Shown here: positions 51,270 to 60,496 of the stretch, one piece after another
Numbering within the stretch: the stretch's first letter is position 1
Layout of the letters: each line of letters starts with the position of its first letter
NCBI GenBank assembly: GCA_027026255.1
Contig: JALVOT010000006.1
Location: forward strand, 62,001 to 126,000
DNA from: Caldifarciminota bacterium
GTDB lineage: Bacteria; Hydrothermota; Tepidihabitantia; SM23-42
DNA: 64,000 bases
Direction of reading: 5' to 3'
The notes under the pieces: model-generated
What the model saw: the letters and a program-made list of their open reading frames with translations, nothing else
The model's database searches: none
What the model was told of the DNA's origin: nothing
Made by a program: the position numbers and the translations under genes

Positions 51270-52865
51270 ATGAGGAATATGTTTATCTTCGCATTATTGA
51301 TTTCTGTGGCAGGTGGTGCAGTTATAAGTGATCTGGCAGTGGTTCCAGAAGAGGGTAATACAAAACTTATTATTAAGTCTGATGCACCATTCGTTGCCAG
51401 TACATTTACCCTTAAAGACCCGGCACGGATCGTGGTCGATTGTTCCGGGGTCTCAAGTGCTCTGGTTGGAAAGACATTTCCGGTGAATGCCGGTGGAATA
51501 AAAGAATTGGCAGTTACCGGATTTAGTGAACAGCCTGATTTAATTAGAGTAGTAGGAAAATTGGACCGTGATTATTCATTCCTTACTTCAACTGTAGATA
51601 ATGACTTTGTCGTTACCCTTCTTACGGGCAGCTCAGCATTTCCTGAGTGGCTGGCTTCGGCAAGCACTGCGATTCCAACTGCTCCAGCCCCGACGACACC
51701 GCCGGTAACCCCGACCCCGAAGCCTGCGGCGACAATAACGGGCAGGCCAATTTCTATTGATCTGGAAAATGCGGATATCCTTACTGTATTGAGGGCACTT
51801 TCTGAGTATGCCGGGGTTAATATTGTTGCTGGTAAGGATGTGAAGGGAACGGTTACTGTAAGACTTCATAATATCCCCTGGCGTCAGGCTTTAGAGATCA
51901 TTCTTAAGGCATCAGGCTATGCCTATCGTGAGGATCCCGGGGTTATCAGGGTTGATACTGCCGAGAATCTGGATAAACAGGACTATGACCTTCCGACGAC
52001 CTCCAAAATCTATAAATTGGAATTTGCCGATCCCCGGAAACTGTTGAATAAGGTTCAGGCGATGCTTTCGCCCAAGGGTAAGGCAAATGTAGATATCCGG
52101 ACAAATTCTATTGTTGTAACCGAAGTCCAGCCGATTCATGATAAGATAAAGCAACTTGTGAGATTACTTGATACACCTACACCGCAGGTTGAGATAATGG
52201 CCAAGGTTGTTGATATTGATGTTTCTGCATCAAGGGGTCTGGGTATAGACTGGACCTTAAAAGGTCTGGAAAGCAGGATTGTCAGGGCAGATATTGCAAG
52301 TAATGTAAATCCTACAATTGCCGGCTATGGAGTTTTTAATGTCGGAACAGTTCCTTCGTTGGCACAGATTAATGCAACCATCAATATCCTGGAAGAGAAC
52401 GGCAAGGCGCATACGATATCGGCACCGCGGGTAACTGCAGTCGATAATGAAAAGGCGCGGGTTCTTGGTGGTCAGCGTTTCGGTTTTCCGACCCGGGATA
52501 TGTCAGGGAATACTGTAATTCAGTTCTATACTGTAGGAACGAAACTTGAGGTTACGCCTCATATCAATTCCCTGGAAGAGGTGACAATGGAAATTCATGC
52601 TGAGGTTAGTGAACTCGATAAGGCTTCCGCCCTTGCCGGAAGGCCGATTGTTACTACATCTGAGGCTGATACCAAGGTGCTTGTGAAGGATGGAAATACT
52701 GTGGTGATCGGCGGCTTTATACGAAAGAAAAAGACAAAGTCGGTTCACGGGATTCCTATTCTTAAAAGCATACCTATTCTGGGTGCGTTGTTCAGGGAGA
52801 CAACAACCTCGATTGAGGATCGCGAGCTTCTGATCTTCCTTACCCCGACTATTATTAGACATTGA
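51270..52865 (+). CDS. pilQ: Type IV pilus secretin PilQ
   Basis: Outer-membrane secretin channel of the pilus or competence machine, 531 aa. Signal peptide, N-terminal AMIN-type domain (DPARIVVDCSGVSSALVGKTF), a Pro/Thr linker, the STN domain (ISIDLENADILTVLRALSEYAGVNIVAGKDV), the N1 domain (IRTNSIVVTEVQPIHDKIKQLVRLLDTPTPQVEI) and the secretin core (TISAPRVTAVDNEKARVLGG; VKDGNTVVIGGFIRKKK; VHGIPILKSIPILGALFR). ATG follows AAGGAGG. Confidence 0.93.
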   Translation: MRNMFIFALLISVAGGAVISDLAVVPEEGNTKLIIKSDAPFVASTFTLKDPARIVVDCSGVSSALVGKTFPVNAGGIKELAVTGFSEQPDLIRVVGKLDRDYSFLTSTVDNDFVVTLLTGSSAFPEWLASASTAIPTAPAPTTPPVTPTPKPAATITGRPISIDLENADILTVLRALSEYAGVNIVAGKDVKGTVTVRLHNIPWRQALEIILKASGYAYREDPGVIRVDTAENLDKQDYDLPTTSKIYKLEFADPRKLLNKVQAMLSPKGKANVDIRTNSIVVTEVQPIHDKIKQLVRLLDTPTPQVEIMAKVVDIDVSASRGLGIDWTLKGLESRIVRADIASNVNPTIAGYGVFNVGTVPSLAQINATINILEENGKAHTISAPRVTAVDNEKARVLGGQRFGFPTRDMSGNTVIQFYTVGTKLEVTPHINSLEEVTMEIHAEVSELDKASALAGRPIVTTSEADTKVLVKDGNTVVIGGFIRKKKTKSVHGIPILKSIPILGALFRETTTSIEDRELLIFLTPTIIRH

Positions 52866-52902
52866 TGGCTGCGGCTCAGAAATTAGTCTTTCAATCCCTT
52901 AA

Positions 52903-53433
52903 TTGAGGATAATAGGAGGATGTAATCGGGGTCGGAAGCTAAGGATAGCAAAAAGAGGCATCAGGCCAACCAAGTCAATTGTTCGTAGTGCGATCTTTAA
53001 CATAATCGGTTCAAGGATTGTCGGAGCGCGGGTACTTGATATATTTTCGGGTTCAGGTGCCCTCGGAATAGAAGCGATTTCGCGCGGTGCCCGGGAATGT
53101 GTTTTTATTGAAAAGAAACCAGTCATACTATTAGCGAATATTAAAAGTCTTAAGGTTACGGCAGGTGCAAAGGTTCTGAAAGGGGATTATCGTTCGGGAT
53201 TGAAAAAGCTTTCATCGGAAAAATTTGATGTTATCTTTATGGACCCTCCTTATGAAAAGGGATATCCTGAGAAGGTTTTAAGATTGATTGACAGATATGC
53301 CCTGTTAGAAAAAGACGGCATTGCAGTTATCGAGCACAGTCCAAAAGAGAATTTCTTGCTTCCTCCAGATTTCGCCTGCTGGAAAAGTCGGCGTTATGGC
53401 AATACTTCATTAACTATGGTTATTAAAGAATAA
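52903..53433 (+). CDS. rsmD: 16S rRNA (guanine966-N2)-methyltransferase
   Basis: Methylates G966 of 16S rRNA. MRIIGGCNRGRKL is the family N-terminus and fixes the TTG start. RPTKSIVRSAIFNIIG, the SAM motif VLDIFSGSGALGIEAISRGA and the catalytic DPPY (VIFMDPPYEKGY) are intact. 176 aa. No Shine-Dalgarno. It is followed after 1 bp by coaD, the usual rsmD-coaD pair. Confidence 0.92.
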   Translation: MRIIGGCNRGRKLRIAKRGIRPTKSIVRSAIFNIIGSRIVGARVLDIFSGSGALGIEAISRGARECVFIEKKPVILLANIKSLKVTAGAKVLKGDYRSGLKKLSSEKFDVIFMDPPYEKGYPEKVLRLIDRYALLEKDGIAVIEHSPKENFLLPPDFACWKSRRYGNTSLTMVIKE

Positions 53434-53434
53434 A

Positions 53435-53914
53435 ATGAAAAGGGCATTATACGCAGGCACCTTTGACCCCATAACCTTTGGCCATATTGATGTGATTTCA
53501 AGGGCGACCAAGATATTTGACCAGATAATTATTGGAGTTAGTGCCGGGCCCAAGGAAACACTCTTTACACAGCGGGAAAGGATTAATTTGGTGGAGCAGA
53601 TTTTTTCGAATAATGACAGGGTAACAGTTATGGGATTCGACTGCCTCCTGGTTGATTTTGCAAAAAAGATTCATATCCATACTATAATTCGTGGTATGAG
53701 GGCGGTGTCAGATTTTGATTATGAACTTCAACTCACCTTAATGAATCGAAAACTAAATCCCAGGATAGAGACAATATTCTTGATGCCTTCTGAGAGGTAT
53801 ATATTTATCAGTTCTTCATTGGTTAAGGAAATTGCGTCTATGGATGGTGATGTCTCACGACTTGTTCCCAGGGTTGTGGTTAATGCATTGAAGAGGAAAT
53901 TGAAGAAGAGCTGA
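53435..53914 (+). CDS. coaD: Phosphopantetheine adenylyltransferase
   Basis: Penultimate step of CoA synthesis. The nucleotidyltransferase motif ALYAGTFDPITFGHIDVI (T/HxGH) and the C-terminal SERYIFISSSLVKEIASMDGDV are diagnostic. 159 aa is standard. Last gene of the run from pilM or rsmD; about 200 bp without a gene follow. Confidence 0.94.
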   Translation: MKRALYAGTFDPITFGHIDVISRATKIFDQIIIGVSAGPKETLFTQRERINLVEQIFSNNDRVTVMGFDCLLVDFAKKIHIHTIIRGMRAVSDFDYELQLTLMNRKLNPRIETIFLMPSERYIFISSSLVKEIASMDGDVSRLVPRVVVNALKRKLKKS

Positions 53915-54119
53915 ATCCAATCCTTGAGGTTTGAGTTTTTTATGAATTAGGCCAATACATCTTCCATAAATCTGGTTTCTCCGGGTTTTTTCATATCGGT
54001 ATATTTAAAATTCCCGCTTCACCGCTCGGTTATCCGGTTTTTTGTTTTTAATTACCCTGGTATGCTGTCAGAGCTGCGGTATTGAAAGGAAAGCGGCGAG
54101 GAGCCAGTCTCAGAAGATA

Positions 54120-54147
54120 TTGACTCTAATGGAAAATTTGCTATAAT
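54120..54147 (+). promoter_or_regulatory. Leaderless promoter of obgE
   Basis: TTGACT (54120-54125), a 16-bp spacer and TATAAT (54142-54147), then 5 nt (TTTTA) to ATG 54153. Confidence 0.85.
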
Positions 54148-54152
54148 TTTTA

Positions 54153-55097
54153 ATGAAATTCATAGATGAAGTAACAATTACAGTAATTGGTGGTGATGGT
54201 GGAAATGGTTGTATCTCATTTCGCCGCGAAAAATTTGTCCCAAAAGGCGGCCCGGATGGTGGTGATGGCGGAGCAGGAGGGTCGGTATATCTCATTGGTG
54301 ATGCCCGATTAAATACCCTTTTTGACCTTAAAATTCGGCCCCATTATCGGGCAGGCAGGGGTGGTCATGGTAAGGGAAAGAAGATGACCGGTGCCCGGGG
54401 AAAGGATGTTTATATCCGGGTTCCACTGGGCGTTGTGGTTATGAATCAAAAGGGGATAATCGGGGAAATTCTTAAGGATAAAGAGCGATTGCTTGTTGCC
54501 CGGGGTGGTAAAGGCGGTCAGGGTAATTATCATTTTGTTTCTTCAACCAACCGTGCACCCCGATATGCAGAACCCGGGGAACCGGGTGAAGAGCAGAAGT
54601 TAAAGATTATTCTCAAACTCATTGCGGATATCGGCATTGTCGGTCTGCCCAATGCCGGTAAGTCCACCCTTTTAGAGGCAATCACCGATGCCAAGCCCCG
54701 GGTTGATCACTATCCCTTTACCACACTCAGTCCCAATCTTGGAATAATAAAATCAATACATAAGAATATTGTTATTGCCGATATTCCAGGCATCATCGAT
54801 GGTGCGCATAAAGGAAAGGGGCTGGGATTAAAATTTTTACGGCACATCGAAAGGACGCATTTTTTAATTATTCTGATTGATATCAATACAGACAATCCAT
54901 TGGACCATTATCGGTGTATAATGGATGAATTTAATGCATACAATCCCGCCCTTTTGAAAAAACCGAGGATTGTCGTATTTAATAAAATTGATTTGCTGAA
55001 GCAAATTCCAGAATTTGACCTTCAGGAAAAGACATTTTATATTTCGGCATTAAGGGGCGACGGAATAGATAAACTGGTTAAATTTTTGAGCCGATGA
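54153..55097 (+). CDS. obgE: GTPase Obg (short form)
   Basis: Ribosome-associated GTPase. The glycine-rich Obg fold (VIGGDGGNGCISFRREKFVP; KGGPDGGDGGAGGSVYL) is followed by the G domain: GLPNAGKSTLLEAIT, DIPGIIDGAHKGKGLGLKFL, NKID. 314 aa, lacking the C-terminal OCT domain found in some species. ATG is leaderless. It overlaps the HEAT gene by ATGA. Confidence 0.93.
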   Translation: MKFIDEVTITVIGGDGGNGCISFRREKFVPKGGPDGGDGGAGGSVYLIGDARLNTLFDLKIRPHYRAGRGGHGKGKKMTGARGKDVYIRVPLGVVVMNQKGIIGEILKDKERLLVARGGKGGQGNYHFVSSTNRAPRYAEPGEPGEEQKLKIILKLIADIGIVGLPNAGKSTLLEAITDAKPRVDHYPFTTLSPNLGIIKSIHKNIVIADIPGIIDGAHKGKGLGLKFLRHIERTHFLIILIDINTDNPLDHYRCIMDEFNAYNPALLKKPRIVVFNKIDLLKQIPEFDLQEKTFYISALRGDGIDKLVKFLSR

Positions 55098-55618
55098 AGA
55101 TAAAATTTCAACAGGACCGAGAAACGATCCTGAAGATTCTTGAATCGGCAAGTATTACGAGGAAATTGAGGATTTTGGACAAGTTGAATGGCGTTAATGA
55201 AAAGGATAGCATAAAAATTTTATTCAAGGTGCTGGAGGATAAATCCTGGTGTCTCAGGGAAAAGGCGGCATACAAACTTGTCCAGTATGGGAAAAAGGTG
55301 GTTCCCAGGTTGAACCGTCTTCTTAAAAAGGGATATTGGTTTACCCGTGCCTCGGCCTGCATAACGATTGGTGAGATAGGGGATATAAGGGCACTGTATT
55401 CAATCGTTATGCTTTTATTGAATGACGATAATCCAACGGTTATTAAGGAAGCAAGCACGGCTCTGGTAAAGATTGCTCAAAAAAATCCTTCAGAGTTCTC
55501 AACTGTTCTGAAAGAAATGACCCTTGAGCAAAATTCATTGTCACGAATCTTGAAAATTATCGAACAAAGAGATGCTGGATTATATCAGGAGATAAAATCT
55601 ATAGTTTTAGATGAATGA
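55094..55618 (+). CDS. HEAT-repeat protein
   Basis: A 174-aa all-helical protein with two to three HEAT-like units (DSIKILFKVLEDKSWCLREKAAYKLVQYG; ASACITIGEIGDIRALYSIVMLLLND; PTVIKEASTALVKIA). It probably acts as a protein-binding scaffold. It overlaps obgE (4 nt) and dprA (8 nt), so it is co-translated with both. No enzymatic motif. Confidence 0.75.
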   Translation: MKIKFQQDRETILKILESASITRKLRILDKLNGVNEKDSIKILFKVLEDKSWCLREKAAYKLVQYGKKVVPRLNRLLKKGYWFTRASACITIGEIGDIRALYSIVMLLLNDDNPTVIKEASTALVKIAQKNPSEFSTVLKEMTLEQNSLSRILKIIEQRDAGLYQEIKSIVLDE

Positions 55619-56696
55619 GATCATAGATTTTCTTGACCTTCTCTCAATAAAGAAATTGAGTGAGACAAAACTTTATCTTCTGTTAGAAAGATATAAATCA
55701 CCCGGGGCAATAAAAGATGCCGATAAAAGAGAACTTTCATCTCTGGTGGGCCGGGGAATCGCCGATTTGATAAAAAGTGCGGCGATAGATAATAAAAACC
55801 GAGAGAGATATAAAACCATAATTGAAAAACTCCAGATTGAGTTGATACCATATTATTCAGATAAGTATCCGGTTTGGTTAAAACATATCCCACATTTTCC
55901 TCCGGTTATCTTTGTGCGGGGTGCGATTCTGCCTGAGGATGAGATATCGGTAGCAATAATCGGTACCCGGGGGGCGACGGTTTATGGGAAGGAGATTGCC
56001 CGGGATTTTGCATCCAGGTTTGTTGATTGTGGAGTAACCGTGGTCAGTGGAATGGCAAGGGGTATTGACACCCAGGCACATTGGGGTGCATTGAAAAAGG
56101 GCGGAAGGACTATTGCGGTTCTCGGATGTGGAATTGATATCTGCTATCCACCGGAAAACCGTAAGTTGATGAGTGAAATAATTAAAAATGGTGCGGTGAT
56201 TTCTGAATTCAGTTTGAATACACCGCCTTTGGCCCAGAATTTTCCCAAAAGAAATCGAATCGTTTCAGGACTCGCCCGGGCTGTAGTTGCGATTGAGGCG
56301 CGTGAGAAGAGCGGGGTGATGAATACGGTGAGATGGGCACTGGATCAGAATAAAGAGGTTTTTGCCATTCCCGGGAATATATATGCAAGGACATCAAAGG
56401 GAACAAATTTTTTAATCAAAGAAGGGGCGATTCCTGTAACTTCAGCAGATGAGGTGCTGGAATATTTAGGTATTCAATATACAAAGGTTGAAAAAAAGGC
56501 GAAAGAGATTTTGCTTGATAAAAAGGAGCAGGTCGTCTGGCAGGAACTTTCTTTTGAACCAATCTACTTGGATGTTCTTTCCGAACGTCTGAATCAGTCT
56601 ACCGGTTCGATTCTCGAGGTTCTGCTGGGTCTGGAGATGAAGGGGTTGGTAAAACAGCTGCCGGGAATGATGTTTGTGAAAAATTTTGATGTCTGA
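55611..56696 (+). CDS. dprA: DNA-processing protein DprA
   Basis: Binds incoming single-stranded DNA and loads RecA during transformation. The Rossmann-like core contains SVAIIGTRGATVYGKEIARD, VVSGMARGIDTQAHWGAL, TIAVLGCGIDICYPPENRKL, and FPKRNRIVSGLARAVVAIEA. A C-terminal winged helix (QELSFEPIYLDVLSERLNQS) is present. 361 aa. With pilMNOPQ, pilD and the HhH-barrel protein it suggests natural competence. Confidence 0.92.
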   Translation: MNEIIDFLDLLSIKKLSETKLYLLLERYKSPGAIKDADKRELSSLVGRGIADLIKSAAIDNKNRERYKTIIEKLQIELIPYYSDKYPVWLKHIPHFPPVIFVRGAILPEDEISVAIIGTRGATVYGKEIARDFASRFVDCGVTVVSGMARGIDTQAHWGALKKGGRTIAVLGCGIDICYPPENRKLMSEIIKNGAVISEFSLNTPPLAQNFPKRNRIVSGLARAVVAIEAREKSGVMNTVRWALDQNKEVFAIPGNIYARTSKGTNFLIKEGAIPVTSADEVLEYLGIQYTKVEKKAKEILLDKKEQVVWQELSFEPIYLDVLSERLNQSTGSILEVLLGLEMKGLVKQLPGMMFVKNFDV

Positions 56697-56703
56697 TACT
56701 ATA

Positions 56704-56731
56704 TTGATTTTCTTAAGAATCTATTTATAAT
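56704..56731 (+). promoter_or_regulatory. Leaderless promoter of the Nudix-SbcD-YhaN set
   Basis: TTGATT (56704-56709), a 16-bp spacer and TATAAT (56726-56731), then 6 nt to ATG 56738. Confidence 0.8.
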
Positions 56732-56737
56732 TGTTCT

Positions 56738-57133
56738 ATGAAATATCGTAATCCCATACCTACCGTAGACATAATTATTGAAACAGAAAAAGGGATTGTC
56801 CTTGTGAAACGGAAAAATCCGCCGTCCGGCTGGGCAATACCGGGCGGGTTTATTGATTATGGTGAATCTGCAGAACAGGCAGCAGTGCGTGAGGCGTTAG
56901 AGGAGACCGGTCTGGAACTTGAAGATTTAAGGCAGTTTCATACCTATTCAGCCCCGAACCGGGATCCCCGACACCACACCATCTCGGTTGTGTTCACCGC
57001 CCGCTCTAAGGATAAACCAGAGGCCGGGGATGATGCCGAGGAAATCGGGATATTCACCCGGGATAATCTACCGGATAATATCGCCTTTGACCACCGCAAA
57101 ATCTTAGAGGACTATTTCAATAAGAGATATTAG
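56738..57133 (+). CDS. Nudix hydrolase
   Basis: A 131-aa nucleoside-diphosphate-X hydrolase. The complete Nudix box is [20 protein letters not shown] then ETGLEL. The N-terminal [20 protein letters not shown] and the [18 protein letters not shown] stretch resemble ADP-ribose/8-oxo-dGTP-type enzymes. The substrate is not decided. Leaderless ATG. It is followed after 3 bp by the SbcD-like gene, hinting at a DNA-maintenance set. Confidence 0.88.
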   Translation: MKYRNPIPTVDIIIETEKGIVLVKRKNPPSGWAIPGGFIDYGESAEQAAVREALEETGLELEDLRQFHTYSAPNRDPRHHTISVVFTARSKDKPEAGDDAEEIGIFTRDNLPDNIAFDHRKILEDYFNKRY

Positions 57134-57136
57134 ATA

Positions 57137-58177
57137 ATGCGTTTCTTACACACCGCAGATGTGCATCTGAAAAAGACAGGACCTGAAAGACGCAAGATTC
57201 TGGAATGGTTGATTGAAAATCTTGTTCGATTCAAGGCCGATGCCCTGGTGATTGCTGGCGACCTTTTTAATGATGATACAGAATCCACGGTATTAAGACC
57301 TGAGGTGCAGGGCATTTTTCAGAGGACCAGGGCACAGATAATAATTATCCCTGGTAATCATGATAAAAATTCATACGGTGATGATTTCGACTATGGAGGG
57401 AATGTTATTCAACTTACCCGGAAACCTTTTGAGCTTATTGAATTACATAATATCCGGATTGCCGGGATTCCCTATCAGGAAGAAAGATTCAGTACCTGTA
57501 TTCAGAACCTGCCCAAAGATATTGATCTGCTCATCGCCCACGGCACACTTTATGATGAATCTTTTATCTTTAACTATATTGAAGATAAAGAGACCCAATA
57601 TATGCCCATCTTTCCCCAGAATTTGGCCGGATTGGCCCGGTATATCGCCCTCGGTCATATCCATTCCCGAAGCATTGAAAAGAAATATAATAATACCCGG
57701 GTTGTCTATCCTGGTTCTCCGATTGCCTTAGATATTAAGTGTGTCGGGCCGAGATATGTATATCTGGTTGAATTGAGTAAGACCGAATTAAGGATAAAAC
57801 CTGTTTTGATTGAAATATCACCCTACTGGATAATAAAGGAATTTTTTCTGTTTCCCGGTGTTGAGGATGCGGTTGTTAAAGAAATAGATACCTTTCTTAA
57901 CGATATCAAAAATAAAAATGTGATGGTCAATATTACAATCAGGGGTTTTTGTGAAGAGAGTGATAAGGATTTTAATGAACGGATTGAAGAGACAGAAGAA
58001 AAATGGCGGGAGAGATTTGTTAAGCTGGAGATTATTAAAGATATTCAATCCTGGACATCCCTGCTTCAGAATAACCAGATTAAAAAGTTTATTGAACATA
58101 CCAGAGGGATTGAACAAAATCTGCGAATGAAGATTTTAGAACTCAGTCTGCCGATATTCAGTAAGATGTTAAGATGA
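57137..58177 (+). CDS. SbcD/Mre11/YhaO-type metallophosphoesterase
   Basis: A 346-aa nuclease subunit. The calcineurin-like metal motifs are FLHTADVHLK, IAGDLFNDD, IIPGNHDKNSYG, LLIAHGTL and ALGHIHSRS, all with intact metal ligands. It works with the ATPase encoded immediately downstream (ATGA overlap) as an Mre11-Rad50-like complex. It closely resembles the YhaO branch, which fits the YhaN-like partner. Confidence 0.87.
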   Translation: MRFLHTADVHLKKTGPERRKILEWLIENLVRFKADALVIAGDLFNDDTESTVLRPEVQGIFQRTRAQIIIIPGNHDKNSYGDDFDYGGNVIQLTRKPFELIELHNIRIAGIPYQEERFSTCIQNLPKDIDLLIAHGTLYDESFIFNYIEDKETQYMPIFPQNLAGLARYIALGHIHSRSIEKKYNNTRVVYPGSPIALDIKCVGPRYVYLVELSKTELRIKPVLIEISPYWIIKEFFLFPGVEDAVVKEIDTFLNDIKNKNVMVNITIRGFCEESDKDFNERIEETEEKWRERFVKLEIIKDIQSWTSLLQNNQIKKFIEHTRGIEQNLRMKILELSLPIFSKMLR

Positions 58178-60255
58178 GGCTGAAATCGATAAGGCTGAAA
58201 AATTATGGACCGATTAAGAACCTTCAATTACAGCCGAGTAATTTTGAACTAATCTTTGGATTGAATGAATCAGGTAAGACCGCCTTGCTCGAGGCGTTGA
58301 TATGGTTGCTCTTTAAAAAGGACCCCAGGAATTTAAGGTATGGCAAACCGGAAAATATAGAAATAGTAATTGAAGAGGGGGAAAATAGTTATATCCTGCC
58401 AGCACGAAAGAGGCATCTTAAATTACCGACAAGTAATATTGCCGGTCTTTTATATGTGAGGGCTTCGGAATCAGCGGTTTTTGATGATAGAAAGACTAAG
58501 GATAATTTCTGGGATGAGATTAAAAGGGTGATGAGCCAGATGGACAAAGGGGTATCACTTAAAAAATTGGAAACGAAGATTATCGAAAGTGTAGGTCTTA
58601 CTCCGGAAAGGGCGGATTGGAAGGAGAATAAGGTTCAAAAGATCAAACATGAGAAAGAGAGGCTGGAAACCTTAAAGAGTTATTTAGAGCGTATCAGTGA
58701 GATTGCAAAGAATGAGGTTTATTTAACCCGGCTTCAGAATCGATTTTCTCTTTTGAAGAAAAGATTGTCCCTGGTTGAAAAGGCAAAACAGTATAAAAAT
58801 TATAAGGACCTGAAAAATTTATACCGGCAATTTTCAGAGATAAAAAGCCGGCTTCAGGACTATGAGCGTTATAAATACGAGTATCAGACCCGATGGCAGA
58901 AGTTATTGATAGAGAAAGAGGGTTTGATAAAGACGGAGAAAGAGAGGTCCCGGACCGAAGCTGAGATAGAGAACCTAAAACGGGAATTGAGCGAACTGGC
59001 GGAAAAAGAAAGGGTGATTGAATCTTCAGGACTTAAAAAGTCCCTTGGGGAGGTTTCTGAAAAGAAGAAGGTGCCGGATATACGGTATTGCGGTCTTATC
59101 TTTTTAATCACCGTGGTTTTACTTTTTATATCTTTTATTTACGCATTTCCCAGGGCAATCTCAATTCCTCTGTTTTTATTGGGCCTTGGGCAGTTTGTCT
59201 ATTTTTTATATAAGAGAAAAGAGGTGCGTGATATTCAATCAAGGCGAGAAGAGCTTTTTAATCAGGTAAAAAAGTTCTTTCCCCGGATTGAAAATCTCGA
59301 CCAGTTTGATGAAAAGGTTCAGGACTTATATGAAGAAAGGATGAAGAAACAGGCGGTGCTTGAGGAGAAAGAAAAGTTTTTAAAACACTTTGTTAACACG
59401 ACCTCCATTGAAGAGATTGAAAAGGAGATTGGCGAGTTGAGGAATAAGACCGGGCTTGCCGAGATTGGAGACCTTATAAAGAAGATAAAAGAGAAGAGAA
59501 TGCTTGATGAGAATCTTGCCCGACTTCGGGCACATATTGGTGAAAGATTAAGGGAAAAGAATGAAAATAGGTGGTCAGGAATAATTGATATGTTGCGGGT
59601 TGAACCTCCGGACCAGAAGGTCGACATTGAACAGGAAGATATGATAAGAGAACAGGTTGAGAAGTTAGACCGGGAGATTGAAAAGATGATGCGGGAGATG
59701 AAGACATTACGGGCAATTCAGAAATCCATTCATAATATTTCTGATGACTATAGTGCATATCTTGAATATCACCGTCTGAAAAAAACTTTAGAAAACTACG
59801 ATTTAGAAAGAAGAGCGGTACTTAAGATTAAAGAGATACTGGAAAAGATGAGTGATGAACTTGACCAGTTTATTGAAGATATTGTCAGCGGCGATAAAGG
59901 ACTGAGTAGATATTTTAATTTAGTGACCGGCCGTTATGACCGAGTTGCCGTGGTCAATAAAAATTTTGTTGTTTATGATAAGGAGAGCCATTTTGAACTT
60001 GAGGATTTGAGCAGCGGTACCCAGGATCAGCTTCTCTTCTGTTTTCGGGTCGCCGCTTTAGAAAAGATTTATCCTGAAGGTTTTTTTATGCTGCTTGATG
60101 ATGCCTTTATCTTTGCAGACTGGCCAAGACGGGAGAATCTTGTTAAGCTGTTAAAAAGTTGTGTGGAAAATGGTAACCAGATAATCTACCTCAGTTCAGA
60201 TAATCACACACGGGACCTTTTTAAAGAGTATGGAGCAGGGATAATTAAGTTATAA
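58174..60255 (+). CDS. SbcC/YhaN-like SMC-type ATPase with central membrane segments
   Basis: A 693-aa Rad50-like ATPase. Walker A is FGLNESGKTALLEALI at the N-terminus. Long coiled coils surround a hydrophobic pair (CGLIFLITVVLLFISFIYAF and ISIPLFLLGLGQFVYFLY, about residues 308-348). C-terminally come the ABC signature (LEDLSSGTQDQLLFCFRVAA) and Walker B (FFMLLDDAFIFADW). Membrane helices in place of a zinc hook mark the YhaN branch, so the complex with the SbcD-like protein may be membrane tethered. It processes DNA ends in related systems. Confidence 0.85.
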   Translation: MRLKSIRLKNYGPIKNLQLQPSNFELIFGLNESGKTALLEALIWLLFKKDPRNLRYGKPENIEIVIEEGENSYILPARKRHLKLPTSNIAGLLYVRASESAVFDDRKTKDNFWDEIKRVMSQMDKGVSLKKLETKIIESVGLTPERADWKENKVQKIKHEKERLETLKSYLERISEIAKNEVYLTRLQNRFSLLKKRLSLVEKAKQYKNYKDLKNLYRQFSEIKSRLQDYERYKYEYQTRWQKLLIEKEGLIKTEKERSRTEAEIENLKRELSELAEKERVIESSGLKKSLGEVSEKKKVPDIRYCGLIFLITVVLLFISFIYAFPRAISIPLFLLGLGQFVYFLYKRKEVRDIQSRREELFNQVKKFFPRIENLDQFDEKVQDLYEERMKKQAVLEEKEKFLKHFVNTTSIEEIEKEIGELRNKTGLAEIGDLIKKIKEKRMLDENLARLRAHIGERLREKNENRWSGIIDMLRVEPPDQKVDIEQEDMIREQVEKLDREIEKMMREMKTLRAIQKSIHNISDDYSAYLEYHRLKKTLENYDLERRAVLKIKEILEKMSDELDQFIEDIVSGDKGLSRYFNLVTGRYDRVAVVNKNFVVYDKESHFELEDLSSGTQDQLLFCFRVAALEKIYPEGFFMLLDDAFIFADWPRRENLVKLLKSCVENGNQIIYLSSDNHTRDLFKEYGAGIIKL

Positions 60256-60496
60256 AAAGTTTAGACCATCTCACTATTCAGTATTAATCAGGGCACAAAT
60301 ATATGCAGCGGGACATCTGTAATCTCAATGCCCTGCTGATATTAGGGACGGTATGGACATCAGCCCCGGGCTCTCTCTTTCAAGATTTTTGAGGGAATGA
60401 ATAGTATGCTGCATATCCGACCTTTGCTGGAGTTTCATCCGGGATAAAGTCATAAATCAAAAATTTAAATTTTTTTATGCAAACAGATGTCCGAAT
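60256..60496. other. Gene-free convergent intergenic stretch with possible RNA hairpins
   Basis: 241 bp between the YhaN-like and tpiA stops. CAGGGCA (60289-60295) and TGCCCTG (60329-60335) are complementary, and GCAGCGGG/CCCTGC can pair alternatively. An AAAAATTTAAATTTTT palindrome lies near 60460. No ORF or T-tailed hairpin of note is seen. Confidence 0.5.

Noticed and set aside
53915-54119. Possible RNA gene before obgE
   Set aside because: About 200 bp with no stable paired structure, no ORF and no recognised motif apart from the obgE promoter.
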